A stretch of 64,000 nt of DNA from Rhyacophila brunnea (lineage: Eukaryota > Arthropoda > Insecta > Trichoptera > Rhyacophilidae): assembly GCA_022495005.1 (NCBI GenBank), contig JAGYXB010001967.1, positions 372,001 to 436,000 of the forward strand, in the 5' to 3' direction. The notes under the pieces are model-generated. The model searched no databases. It was given only the letters and a program-made list of their open reading frames with translations, and had not been told where the DNA came from. Both the position numbers and the translations under genes were made by a program. Of this stretch, positions 46,102 through 57,273 are shown piece after piece. The number at the start of each line of letters is the position of its first letter. Within the stretch, counting starts at the first letter, position 1.

Positions 46102-47393
46102 CGAGGGTGGGTCAATAATTCCTTAGAAAAAAGCATTAAAACAGTTTTTATTTTTGTATTTTTTTTTTATTTCTCAACATAATCTCCTTGGAGCTCAATA
46201 CACTTGGTTAGACGTTTCTAAATTTTTTTTAAACCGTCAGAAAAATAAGTTTTCGGAAGGTCCTCAAAATAAGCATTTGTCCGATCGATGAATTCTTCAT
46301 TTGAAAAAAAACGTTGTCCACTTAGCCATTTTTTTAAGTTTGGGAAAAGGAAAAAGTCACTGGGGCTAAATCTGGCGAATACGGTGGGTGGTCGACCAAT
46401 TCGAACTTCAATTCTTCAATTTTAGCCATTGATCGTAAACATGTGTGAACACGGGCATTGTCCTGATGAAAGAGGATTTTTTTCCTGTTTAAATGAGGCC
46501 GTTTTTCTTCAATTTTGTTTTTTAGCTGGTCCAATAAAGATGCATAATAATCCCCTATTATTGTTTTTCCTTTTTCCAAATAGTCAACGAAAATAATTCC
46601 ACGTGCATCCCAAAATACAGTAGCCATAACCTTACCAGCTGATTTTACGGTTTTCGCCTTCTTTGGACATGGTTCGCCTTTCGCAATCCACTGCTTTGAC
46701 TGTTCTTTCGTCTCGGGAGTATAGTGGTGTATCCATGTTTCATCTACAGTCACAAAGCGACGAAAAAATTCATCCGGATTGCGTTGCACGAGCGACAACA
46801 GGGCTTTAGAGGCCACCACCCTATTGCGTTTATTGTCGATTGTGAGCAAACGCGGCACCCATCTTGCAGAAATTTTTTTCATGCCCAATTTGTCATGTAA
46901 AATAGAAATGACGCTACCTTTTGAGATCCCTGTAACCTCAATTATCTCACTCAACTTTAATCTTCGGTCACTTAACACCATATCGTGGATTTTATTGATC
47001 ATTTCTGGTGTAGTCACCTCTACAGGACGTCCTGAGCGTGGTTCGTCCTTTGTTGATGTACGACCACGTTTAAATTCATTTAACCAGTTATAAAGAGTTG
47101 CAAGTGAAGGAGCAGATATGCCGTGAACTAAATCCAACTCATTTTTTATTTCCTTTGCTGTTAACCCTTTTATATTAAAATGTTTAATAACAGCTCTAAA
47201 CTCAATTTTCTCCTTTTTTTTGTAAACAAGCAATTTTTTTTTTAAATGTACGAGAAACACACAACAACCCGACCAATCTGATTGAAACTTCGCAGCATAC
47301 TGAATCGGTAGTGCCGCTGCATGAAAACAAACCGCTTACAGTACTAGTCGCGCCACCTGTCGGCTTTTCTAAGGACTTATTGACCCACCCTCG
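46102..47393 (-). mobile_element. mariner transposon, copy 2
   Basis: 1,292 bp with inverted ends CGAGGGTGGGTCAATAATTC and GACTTATTGACCCACCCTCG, and TA duplications (46100-46101, 47394-47395). Coding on the minus strand, opposite to the copy at 32468-33769. Confidence 0.94.
46167..47215 (-). pseudogene. mariner transposase (irritans-like), late frameshift and lost start
   Basis: A long open frame (47260-46334) covers most of a mariner transposase of about 345 residues: helix-turn-helix with TLYNWLNEFKRGRTST, the WVPRLL linker, VDETWIHH with the first catalytic Asp, VFWDARGIIFVDYLEKGKT, FHQDNARVHT with the second Asp, and PPYSPDLAP. Directly after this, the run at 46362-46365 has four C (coding strand) where the other copy has five, so the third Asp (normally in APSD, DD34D type) is read out of frame. 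The remaining C-terminal frame carries a TAG at 46218-46220 where the other copy has GAG. The start codon seen in copy 1 is AAG here (47213-47215). Three defects make it inactive, but it is the better preserved copy. Confidence 0.93.
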
Positions 47394-47395
47394 TA

Positions 47396-48209
47396 CTATG
47401 GTTGGGATAGATTCACATTGCGGGGTCTATATGCTCCGCCTGAAGCGAATACTATGCGAAGTAATACTTAATGTATCAGGAGCGAATACAACGGGAGAGG
47501 TATTTAAAATTTCAACACTGTATAGGTACATAATTATAGTTCAAGATATTGCCTATGTAACAGGCTATCATTAACGCGTTAACTGGAAACATGGTAATTT
47601 ATTTGGGCTCTCGGCCGTTTTTGATTTGCGTCAGTTGTGCGAACAAGGTTGGACGAAGGATGAAGCATTTAGCCCTCCGGCGGTGTGTGCTCCTGATATA
47701 GTGCAATGCAAAAATGTGCGCATGTTTTGTGAAATGTGTAAAAATGATTTAAAATAATTACCTATTTTATGTCGATAACACAGAGAACCAATCAATTTAT
47801 CAGTAACTTCAAAGAGATCATCGACCACCATAATTGTTACCAATATTGCAGTTATATTTTTGTATTGTATTAGGTACCTACATGAAAAACGAAATTGGAT
47901 TCGTTTAGTTTTTTACCGAAATGATTTGATATAAAATGAGATTTAGAAAAAAATGTCGTTAAGATGTTTTACATACCACAGATATTCATAACTATACCTA
48001 CCTACCAACTTGAAAAGTATCAGGCGTACAGAAACATCTGGAGATATCTGATTGAGTGACAGGCAACCTGCTCTCTGCTGAAACGCCAACTCGTTTACTT
48101 TATTTTTGTAAAACAATACAAAACAGAAGGTAGATAATATATAAACATAGAATGCTTTTCAAAATGAGATCGATGTAAAGCAAATCACACGGTTCTTGTC
48201 GGTTTACAC
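47396..48209. other. Non-coding stretch
   Basis: A GTATCAGGCG word lies at 48017. Nothing else recognised. Confidence 0.4.
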
Positions 48210-48345
48210 TTTACAGGAAGCCAGCAGCAAACAAATTTTGAAAATAGCCGATATACTGTACATATTATTTGTTAGGTAAGGTAAGGTTTTCATTCGTTAA
48301 TTCATGAATTTTGCCAAAAGCAGCTATGAAAATTGAATTAATGTT
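48210..48345. mobile_element. Diverged foldback relative, partial (copy F)
   Basis: TTTACAGGAAGCCAGCAGC, AAAATAGCCGATATACTG and TTGTTAGGTAAGGTAAGG in the order of the foldback family, continuing into TTCATGAATTTTGCC, which is shared inverted with 49820-49840. The far end is lost. Confidence 0.55.
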
Positions 48346-49764
48346 CATTTTGAATCTAATAAAATTAGTGACCGTATATTATACGGTCATCTCTTTCCGA
48401 TAATAATGCTCACGGTGAACTGTGCCACGGTGAAATGTTTTACGTACAATTTACATGTAACTGGAATATGGAGGTTATATAGTTTGAAACCAACAGCCTG
48501 AATCATAAAAGGATATGTCAATGGTATACGTAACAGAACAAGACGCTGTATAAGGTGGTTTTTATCTCGTATTATCAAAATGTACCTACATAGATTTTTT
48601 AGAAAGGGTTTATATTACAATTAAACATATACTATTCGTACAGCTACGTAAAGGTTAAGAGCGCGATGCAGAACCATACTTAGTCGCATTAGTCCCTAAG
48701 ATACGCACCTAACTTTAGGGGGCCGATTTCGACGACAGTGAAAAAATCGTAAGTATATAATTCTTATTAGAACGTGGAATTAGGAAGTGGAAGAGAGAAA
48801 GAACATGTGACGTGTTTTTGTTTTTGTTGTTAGAACGGATATTCTGCATCGCGCTCTTACTGTTTTTAGAAAGAAATAAATATTCGCGTTCGTACCCAGG
48901 GGTTTCGCGCACATCGGGCTGTCGTTTGCCAGTTTTCTGTGGACGGATTTTTTTACTGTTTCAGTAAGCTAATTGAATATCTCCGCATAGTTTTTATGAT
49001 TGATAATGGTGAATTATTATTATTATAAAATCGGTCATCTTTCGTGAGTTAAATGTAAAATAATACAAAACAGTTAAAATACAGGTGGATCATAAAAACA
49101 CAACGTGAATATTATTATCAACGACTACTGACTGTAGGTTGATTTTACAAAACAATCTATAAACAATAATAACTACGATTTTCAAAATGTATAAAATGTT
49201 AAGTTACGAATAAAGTAACGACTTCTAACTATACTTATCAGTGATATTTCGAAACAATGGGTCATAAAATATGATGCTTCAAGAACCATAATATCCATGT
49301 TATAATAATAATCAAAACTACTAAGAGAATTTAATGATCAATCCTTAGAAAATACACCCATTTCGGTATAAGTCTGTTGGGTCTAGGACGATTTGACGTC
49401 GAGACAACTGGATGCCACGCAATTCGAAATGAAATAGACGATAGGTACTTTAAAAATATATATTTAATATTATTATTGATATTTAAAATATTATGATTTA
49501 ATAGTTGGTGAGAATTTAAATATGCAAACGTAAATAATGATTAAGTAGTGCATATTATTATGTTTAAGTTCCAACAAAAAAAGAGTTTTATTTTATATTA
49601 AGCCTTAGGCATAGTAATTCTCAATCCGCAATAAAAAAAATTATGTTAAGAGTAAAATGAATTAAAACTACTAAGTAGTAGATATAAAGTGATAAAAATT
49701 CCTCGTCTACGTTCTGCATAGGTGTCTACGACTGTGCGGCGTCCAGTTGTCCCATTCCCAAGTC
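48346..49764. other. Non-coding stretch
   Basis: Nothing recognised. Confidence 0.4.
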
Positions 49765-49945
49765 TGTTTACTGGAAGCCAGGCGGGAATAACGGCAATTT
49801 TTATAGCCGATTTGGGCAAAATTCATAAATTCAAGAATGATAACCTAACCGTCCTAACCTAATCTAACATAACCTAACCTAATAAATATTCGAATATATC
49901 GGCTGTTTTAAAAATTTGTTAGCTGCTGGTTTCCACTAAACCTAA
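49765..49945. mobile_element. Diverged foldback relative (copy E)
   Basis: Left GTTTACTGGAAGCCAG and right CTGGTTTCCACTAAAC are inverted. The interior holds AGCCGAT on the left, ATCGGCT on the right, and CCTAACC/CCTAACCTAA runs at about 49840-49882. It belongs with copy F as a second subfamily of the TTAGG foldbacks. No clear target duplication. Confidence 0.6.
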
Positions 49946-52900
49946 ATAGACAAAAGCCCCTACTTCTATACTGTCTGCTTGGTGGTCGGTAGTAGTAAAA
50001 ATGAACCAATGGGTTACAAATAAATTTTACGTATACAGTTCGCTGTTTTACAGTTCACCATGAGGGCATGAGCTGTCAAACAAATGTTCGTAGGTATAAC
50101 ACTGAGATAACGCGATTTCCGTAAATCATTTCACAGGAACCTAGGTACTTGCTAACCTCAATTCAGAATATTATAAAAATACTTATATTAGTACGATATA
50201 ATTGTATTTCTAATTTACTTACCTACCCTATTTTATTAGGTATTATATAGTGTTTTACTAATACATGAATTTGATCGCAAAGCTATACGACCATCTGCTT
50301 AATATATAACAGCTTACGATGGAAGGCATACGTACAACTTTCCGGACACGGAACCAAAGAGTTCGGTCTATATATTATTATTAAATAAAATAATTCTGTA
50401 CTAACTGGGAATAAGTAGAAGCATGTATCTATAGTCTAAGGTAGAAGCCAGATTATCATAAGTCATAACTTCTAAATTAAAAAGTTATTAATTATTTAAG
50501 AAAATATGTAAATTTGACTAAATTGTAAAACTAAATCGTTATACTTTGTTTGTATAATTAAATATAAAATAACAAAGGTTAAATCGTTCCCCTAAAAAGT
50601 TGCTTCTCATGTAGTTACGTACTTCACGGTCGGAATAGAATTGACGTCGCCTGTCCTTTCACATGGGGGTACAGCTACATCTGCATTATAATGTGAATAG
50701 TTTGGTTTCAAAACAAGTCAAACACGTATTGTGTTTGTAATTGCATATCGATGTACCTAGGTACTAATTAATCAATAATACGTTCAACGTGGAAGTGAAA
50801 ATTAATTGAAACCAAAATGTACTTACCTCCTCAATGCAGATAGTAGTGATCTTACGTGTAATTATATAATCTGCATGAACTTACCTGAAAGAATAGAAAA
50901 AAGATTGAGTTAATTTCACATGATACAATCAACAATTTTCGAACAATGTATTATGATTGGAGGTCTAAACTCTAAGCGATTTAAGGACAAAAAAGAGTTC
51001 TAGACATTAAACAACTAAAGACTTGCCAGCAATTCCAGAACATTTTTAGTATGGTTAAGGGCCCACATGCTCAGCGTAGGTCAAAATGGAGCTTTTATGG
51101 TATTTTCAGAGCATAACCCTGGACATTCCTTAAACGTTGTAGATAATCTATTTATATAATTTTGAAGCCTTATTATCCTTTATATTTATTTTAAATATTT
51201 GATGACTGTATAAAGTATTTTTATTACATAAAATAGTATTCTTTTAAACCTCTCGCTCTAATGTTTTAGAATATAGTCATATTTCAGTACCTACCTACAT
51301 CCATATGCAGTGGTGTTAAGATTTTTTAGTTTTATTAATTTTAAACGCATTTACAAAACCATTAGTAAAATTAATGTTAACATTATATAGTGACATATTT
51401 ACGATAAAAAATTATATTTTACAATCTTTGTGATCCCAAATTTGACAAGAATTAGGCATTTTATTATTCAAAAAATGGGCACGATTAACACATTTGAAGA
51501 TAATTCTAAAGATACTGATTATAAGCTATGTTTTTGACCATTCAAATGTGATATACATCCTACGAATAATGATTGCTTTATAATAATTATTGACATAAGA
51601 ATAAGGTAGTATTTTTTTTGAAATAAGCCATTTCTATTGGCATTTCCCAGTGGTTAAGCTACAGCATGCGCATGAATTGACAAACGGTAAATGAAGTAGG
51701 GAGTAAGATCATGGTAACGCGCGTGTTTGAATATGTACCGTTTAAAAAAAATCGGATAGAGATTAGGCACCTACATGTTCAAACACGCGATCAATCAATT
51801 TTATTTTCAAATATAGTTAAGATTTTATCATTGAGTGTAGCGAAGGGGTGAGAGGGTGTGGGGTAAAATGAAAAACGTGTGACGACATTTTTGGACAACC
51901 AGTTCAAGCTAGTTAGTAATTACTTAGTAGATGTTTCACACAACACTTTGGAATTAAGAAAGCACGCGTTGAAGAAGCCAAACGCATAAAACAAGTAAAA
52001 TTTAAACAGAAAAAAAACTAGCCAATACACCAAGAAAACTCAAAACGAAGAAAACCTGCATACTTTGAATGTACTTTCCGCAAATACAAATATAATTGGT
52101 TGAAAGGTAGAAGGCAGCAAAAGAGTAGACAGAAGTAGATTTTATGTATACCTAGGCAATCTGCTTAACTGCCTTAATGACCAAGTCATTGGGGATTCGA
52201 TACGACTGGATCCCAGGATAGGAAGGTGTATTCAGCGCTCGAAATAGAAATTTTTACGAATTACGCTCATGATAATTATATCCGAAATATATTATTAACA
52301 TAGTTATCTAATTTTATGTATATTTTATAAAAATATGTGTATTCGATGTATTGTTATATGGCATATCTAGCCCAGACTGTCAAATTATTTTTTCCACGAG
52401 ACAGAGCGATAATTTTAACGATTTCATGAACCAGATCAGCGCTCCGGTCCATTTCGAGCCCTAGGGGTACTGCAATTTTGTTATCAATCTTTGATAGAAA
52501 ATGGCAAAAAAAGTAGAAGAAATATTCTTCAGTACAATACGATTTTATGTTCATATAATATGATATTATTTAATATTGTAAAAAAATAGCAATATAGCGG
52601 TGTTGGAGAGAAAGAAATCACACAACAACCCGGCAAGGGCAACGAACTTGTATCACAGGGCCTCAGAAAATTAAGAAGGTTGAGTCACGCTTACAAATAC
52701 TGTGGTTTTATCGTAAAAATTCAATCAAGCTTCTCCGATGACTTCTTTTTGTTTTGATTGCTTTAGGAGCAAATCTGTTGGGCTCTGTTTGTATTTCCCA
52801 TACATAAATTCGTCCAGTTTACAGCGCAGTTATCATAACATAACGATATAGACCCCAACACAAAGCTAATGCCCATCAAAGCGAACAAAAATACTTGTGA

Positions 52901-55066
52901 CCGCACATTATTATTTTAATATTATTCAGAGGAGATAGCCGTTTGGGAAAATAAAAACAGACATTTATCAAATCGGTATTGTACAAATATGAATCCGTGT
53001 GTGGGGCGCCAAGACAGTGTATATTTAATCTAACGCCTGTATTCATCCTTCAGAGCCTAAACATACAGATAAATTTGGTCAGTAGTAAAAATTAGTAATC
53101 AAATATTAATAAGATAATCTGAGTATTTTTGACGTAGAAATAAAGCTTTTTATTCGGCAAAGTAGGTCGCCAAATGTTCGGTAATGATGTCCCAAAAAGT
53201 TTTACATTAATTATGCCTTGTCCTGACTAAGAACATTTAACTATACGTGAAAAATGTCCATGCGCGGTGGAATACAAAAAAAAACATTTTTTTTAAATGT
53301 GAGTAAAATGTTCGTATAAAATTATAGTAAACAGTTTTATTGATGTCCATTTGCTTCCGCAAAAGTGAATATTGGTCTGGATTATGCATTTGAATCGCTT
53401 ATAACTTTTGAATTTATAGCAAAACAAAAATTATACCACTGTGTAGATAAATAGGTAACCTGACGGTAAATATATGGATTAAATAGGTCGGACACTCAAG
53501 GTCTGCGAGGTAGGTGTAGAAAAACATGTATGTGTGATTTAAATCAATCTGAATAATACTTGGAATTGAATAGTTTATGGAAATAATTTACATGGCCATT
53601 TTGCTTTGTAGGTTGTTAGATAGCAGTGGCGAAGACTCCATACTAGGCGATTATTTAAAGCCTACCTTATTAAGAAAAATAATTTTTATTTTCATATTGA
53701 CGTATTTATATAATAATATAGTCAATATGCCCAAAGACATCTATCGTATAATTGTCATAATTTTACGATCTTTTCCCATATTTCAATAAGCACCATCTAT
53801 GGCATCTCTCGAAAGTTTAAAAAAATAAAACACACCGTGTTTCGCTACACATAATATAGGATTATTTTGACGTGAATCATCGGGTTTTTCAATATGAAGT
53901 TTTTTTCCTCAAAATGTCTGGCGTCCCGCATACAAATCGACAAGTTGATTTGTTAGAGCACATTTATTCAAAATAATTAATAAGAAGGTAATTTAAAAAA
54001 TAATTTCTATGTGATTCAATCACATAAATATGTATTGATTGTTGTTGAAAATATAAAATAATTTATCTCGTGATTTTTATTTATCTATTAGTTCACTCAT
54101 TAGACAATTTATATATCTGATACTGTACCTACCTAAGTCTGTGTTTTAAATATAGAAGTATTTTAAAATGTCTAGTTTTACGGGTTAAATTATAAATTGT
54201 TATGGAACATAATACATACACAACAACGGATATTTTCAAAGATGATAGGTGAACATATTTTGAGCGTATGTTACGTTTATAAATGTTTAGGAAAATACAT
54301 AAGTAATTCAAACCAATTGCCTATTTTTATAAATTAATTATTATAACAAACCAATAAAGCTTTTGAAATTTCATCGATATAGCGTACATATCCATCAGTA
54401 ATATTGGGTTATCTTTTTATTTCGCGTAAAATATCTGACAAGCATGGTTACTCCCACAGCCTACCTCTTTCAAAAAGTCACCCTTCGCCACTGTTAAATA
54501 GCCAGGATAGAGTAACTTGTTATTGTAAGTAGATTAACCCTCTGATATAATAAATAGAAATAGTATGACATATATAGAAACTTGAACCCACATTAGGTAC
54601 AGGCCATTCTATTTGGATTATTTGATTGGCCAAACACTACGAAAAGAGTTAACCATTTAGGATCATATTGAAAATATTGGGTTATTATTTTCATATACAT
54701 TTAATTAGATACAAATGATTAAAATTAAGCCGGAATTAAAATGAATGACTGTATTATTTCCTGCGCATCGTATCATTAATAGATCAATATGCATATTGCC
54801 TAAATCATTATTCCCTGTCGCAAATTACGATTTTTTATGAAAAACATATTAGACATTTCAAAATAAGAAAATTCAAAAAGCCGAAAACACCTGAATATAA
54901 GTGAAGTTGAACTGCCCATTGGACCACAGGTGCCGCGTGTGATTATGGAAAAATAAAAATGCACATATATCACGAGAGATCGTTCGTTTCTATAAGTATG
55001 TGGTATCAGGCGCCAAGAAAGACAGCAGGCAAGAAAAAGTACGGGGTTATGCAGTGAGACATATTA
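49946..55066. other. Longest repeat-poor stretch
   Basis: About 5.1 kb where I recognise no transposon ends, coding remnant or RNA gene. A GTATCAGGCGCC word lies at 55003. The region 51655-51720 and a word at about 52190-52220 have weak tRNA-like boxes, too degenerate to call. The CGCGTGTTTGAA / TTCAAACACGCG pair at 51721 and 51778 is a short inverted repeat. Confidence 0.4.
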
Positions 55067-55074
55067 CTTTTGTT

Positions 55075-55258
55075 GGTACTGTTCGGTTATCAGGAATACA
55101 GCAGAAAACACATATTGAAAATAGCCAATAAACTGGATTATTTGTTAGGTTAACCTAACCAAACCTAACCTAACCTAACCCAAACTAACAAATAATCCAG
55201 TATATCGGGTATTTTCAAAATGTGTTTTCCGCTATATTCCTGATAACCGAACAGTACC
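55075..55258. mobile_element. Foldback element with TTAGG-like apex (family A, copy 3)
   Basis: 184 bp; GGTACTGTTCGGTTATCAGG to CCTGATAACCGAACAGTACC inverted. Flanks CTTTTGTT (55067-55074) and TTTTTGTT (55259-55266) match in 7 of 8 bases. The apex (about 55153-55186) has CCTAA units on the plus strand. Confidence 0.87.
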
Positions 55259-55266
55259 TTTTTGTT

Positions 55267-55840
55267 TAATAGTGTAATATATAGGAACCTATTATACAAA
55301 ACAGGTTAAACGATTAGGGGTGAAAAGCAGATACTTGCAGAATCGATCGACTCAACCAGGGTCAACGATAACTATGTGTTTTTTGTAATCGTCGAACCAC
55401 CTGTCACCTATTATTGATTGATTTATGTGCAAAAAATAAGAATAATAATTACGTTTTGATCATGACTCTTGGGATCGAGGAAAAATGACATTTCATGATC
55501 GGTGGCAATTGACGCAGACGATCGGGAGGACGATCGGAGAGAAGTCCATTTACTACCATCTCCACATCTCGAAGACGTCAATTCTCTTCCGATCAGATTC
55601 TCTAAAAGTCCAGGTTCCGTATAGGCAAATTAAACATATTAGCGTTTTAGTGGTTTTTGTGATGCAGAAATTTTTCTATAAATTGGTGAGACGACCCATA
55701 GCGTAGGTATTTGATGACAATGCTTCGTATAAATTCCTATTTGAAGCTACCGGAAGCAAGGTAGATACTTATATAAAATCGAGAACTCGTTCCAAGTGGT
55801 TCAGTCTCCAAAAGTGAAGTTAATAAAAAATCCTGGAAAC
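55267..55840. other. Non-coding stretch
   Basis: A 73-codon plus frame (55485-55706) has no recognised domain. Confidence 0.35.
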
Positions 55841-55848
55841 ATTTTAAT

Positions 55849-56030
55849 GCTACAAGTCGGTTATGGGGAAAACAGCGGCAAATACATGTTGAAAACAGTC
55901 GATATACTAGATTATTTGTAAGGTAGGGTTAGTTAAGGTTAGGTTAGGTTAGGTAAGGTTAACCTAACAAAGTATATTGGCTATTTTCAAAATGTGTTTG
56001 CCGCTGTATTCCTCATAACCGACTTGTACC
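55849..56030. mobile_element. Foldback element with TTAGG apex (family A, copy 4)
   Basis: 182 bp; inverted ends GCTACAAGTCGGTTATG / CATAACCGACTTGTACC, differing from the other copies at bases 6-9. Perfect 8 bp duplication ATTTTAAT (55841-55848, 56031-56038). The apex at about 55920-55967 has several GGTTA units on the plus strand. Confidence 0.88.
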
Positions 56031-56038
56031 ATTTTAAT

Positions 56039-56630
56039 TTATCGTTTATCGAATAGGCGAAATTTCACAAGGGGGCCTCCGCGTATATAAAATCGACACC
56101 GGTTGGAAAGGAATATAATATTTATTAAAAACTTAATAAAGTTTAACATCCCTGAAGTCGAAAATGTTGACCGCCACCCCGCTGACGCGTGTTTGTATAA
56201 ACTCTTGCTTCTTTTTTTTCAACTCCCCGTTCAGTTTTGTTCTCGGAGCGATAAAATCGCTTCATACGTACGGTGAATGTAACTGCATGAAGGTGAACAC
56301 ATTCATTACATTATACTTCACGAAGTATTAAATCAGCGAGAATTGTTGTTTGTTTTGTTGACAATAATTCACACATTCATTAATTGCACCATACACATGA
56401 TACATAAGCAAGATAAGATGTCATCAATTCCGATTTTATTTGACTCAAATAATACAATCGATGCGTCAAATGATTTAAAAAGGGGCCTCAAAAAAGTTCA
56501 AACCAGTCGTATTATATCAAATTTTTTTTAAAGATACGTCGACGTGACGTAATCGTTGTTCACAAAATAAACGTTACCAAATGAAGCTCCGCACATTGGC
56601 GGAATGCGACATTTTAGTTTCAAAAAACAT
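56039..56630. other. Non-coding stretch
   Basis: Nothing recognised. Confidence 0.4.
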
Positions 56631-56633
56631 CTG

Positions 56634-56938
56634 TGGGTCTATTCTATACTTATCGAACACTAAATTGATAAATAGTATCAAACTTAGGGTAGGTTTGTAT
56701 CAAAATATTAGCACTTATTGTAACAATTACACGAAGCCGGTTTTTATTGTTGCAATAAGTGCGATATTTTAACAGCAGCAAGATAGGTGCTGTTAAAATA
56801 TAGCACTTATTGCAACAATAAAACCGGCTTCGTGTAATTGTTACAATAAGTGCTAATATTTTGATACAAACCTACCCTAAGTTTGATAATATTTTTCACT
56901 TTATCACTTTAGCGGTCGATAAGCATAGAATAGACCCA
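56634..56938. mobile_element. 305 bp near-perfect palindrome (family B, copy 2), CTG duplication
   Basis: Almost identical to 30648-30953 and in the same orientation. The 3 bp duplication is CTG (56631-56633, 56939-56941). Confidence 0.85.
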
Positions 56939-57177
56939 CTGGTGTCGCTAGCGCTGCAAGTCACTCGCAGTCAGACACCGTCAGTGTTGCAGTTGCGCCT
57001 GCGCAGACCGCTACAAGTCAGCCATTTAAATCCAAACGTCACAGGTAGCCGTATTTCCTACAAATGACAGACGAGCGCACCAATATTTATTTTGTCCAAG
57101 AGATTGAAATGTAATTAATTATACGTGCATATGATTATACCGAGATTTTTTATATTAAATAAAATTTCTGGTGGCTG

Positions 57178-57273
57178 TTTATCTCACTTAACTGGTAGTC
57201 CCCTCACGCTGGAGCCCCACTAAGCCCGGGCCTCCCGGCTAGAGGCCTGTCAGCCCCCCACTTGTGTGTGCCA
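57178..57273 (+). repeat. Family S right-end copy
   Basis: TTTATCTCACTTAACTG, then GCCTCCCGGCTAGAGGCCTG, TCAGCCCCCC and GTGTGCCAT, matching the right half of the element at 1967-2190 and the end at 63096-63196. The left half is not present. Confidence 0.6.
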
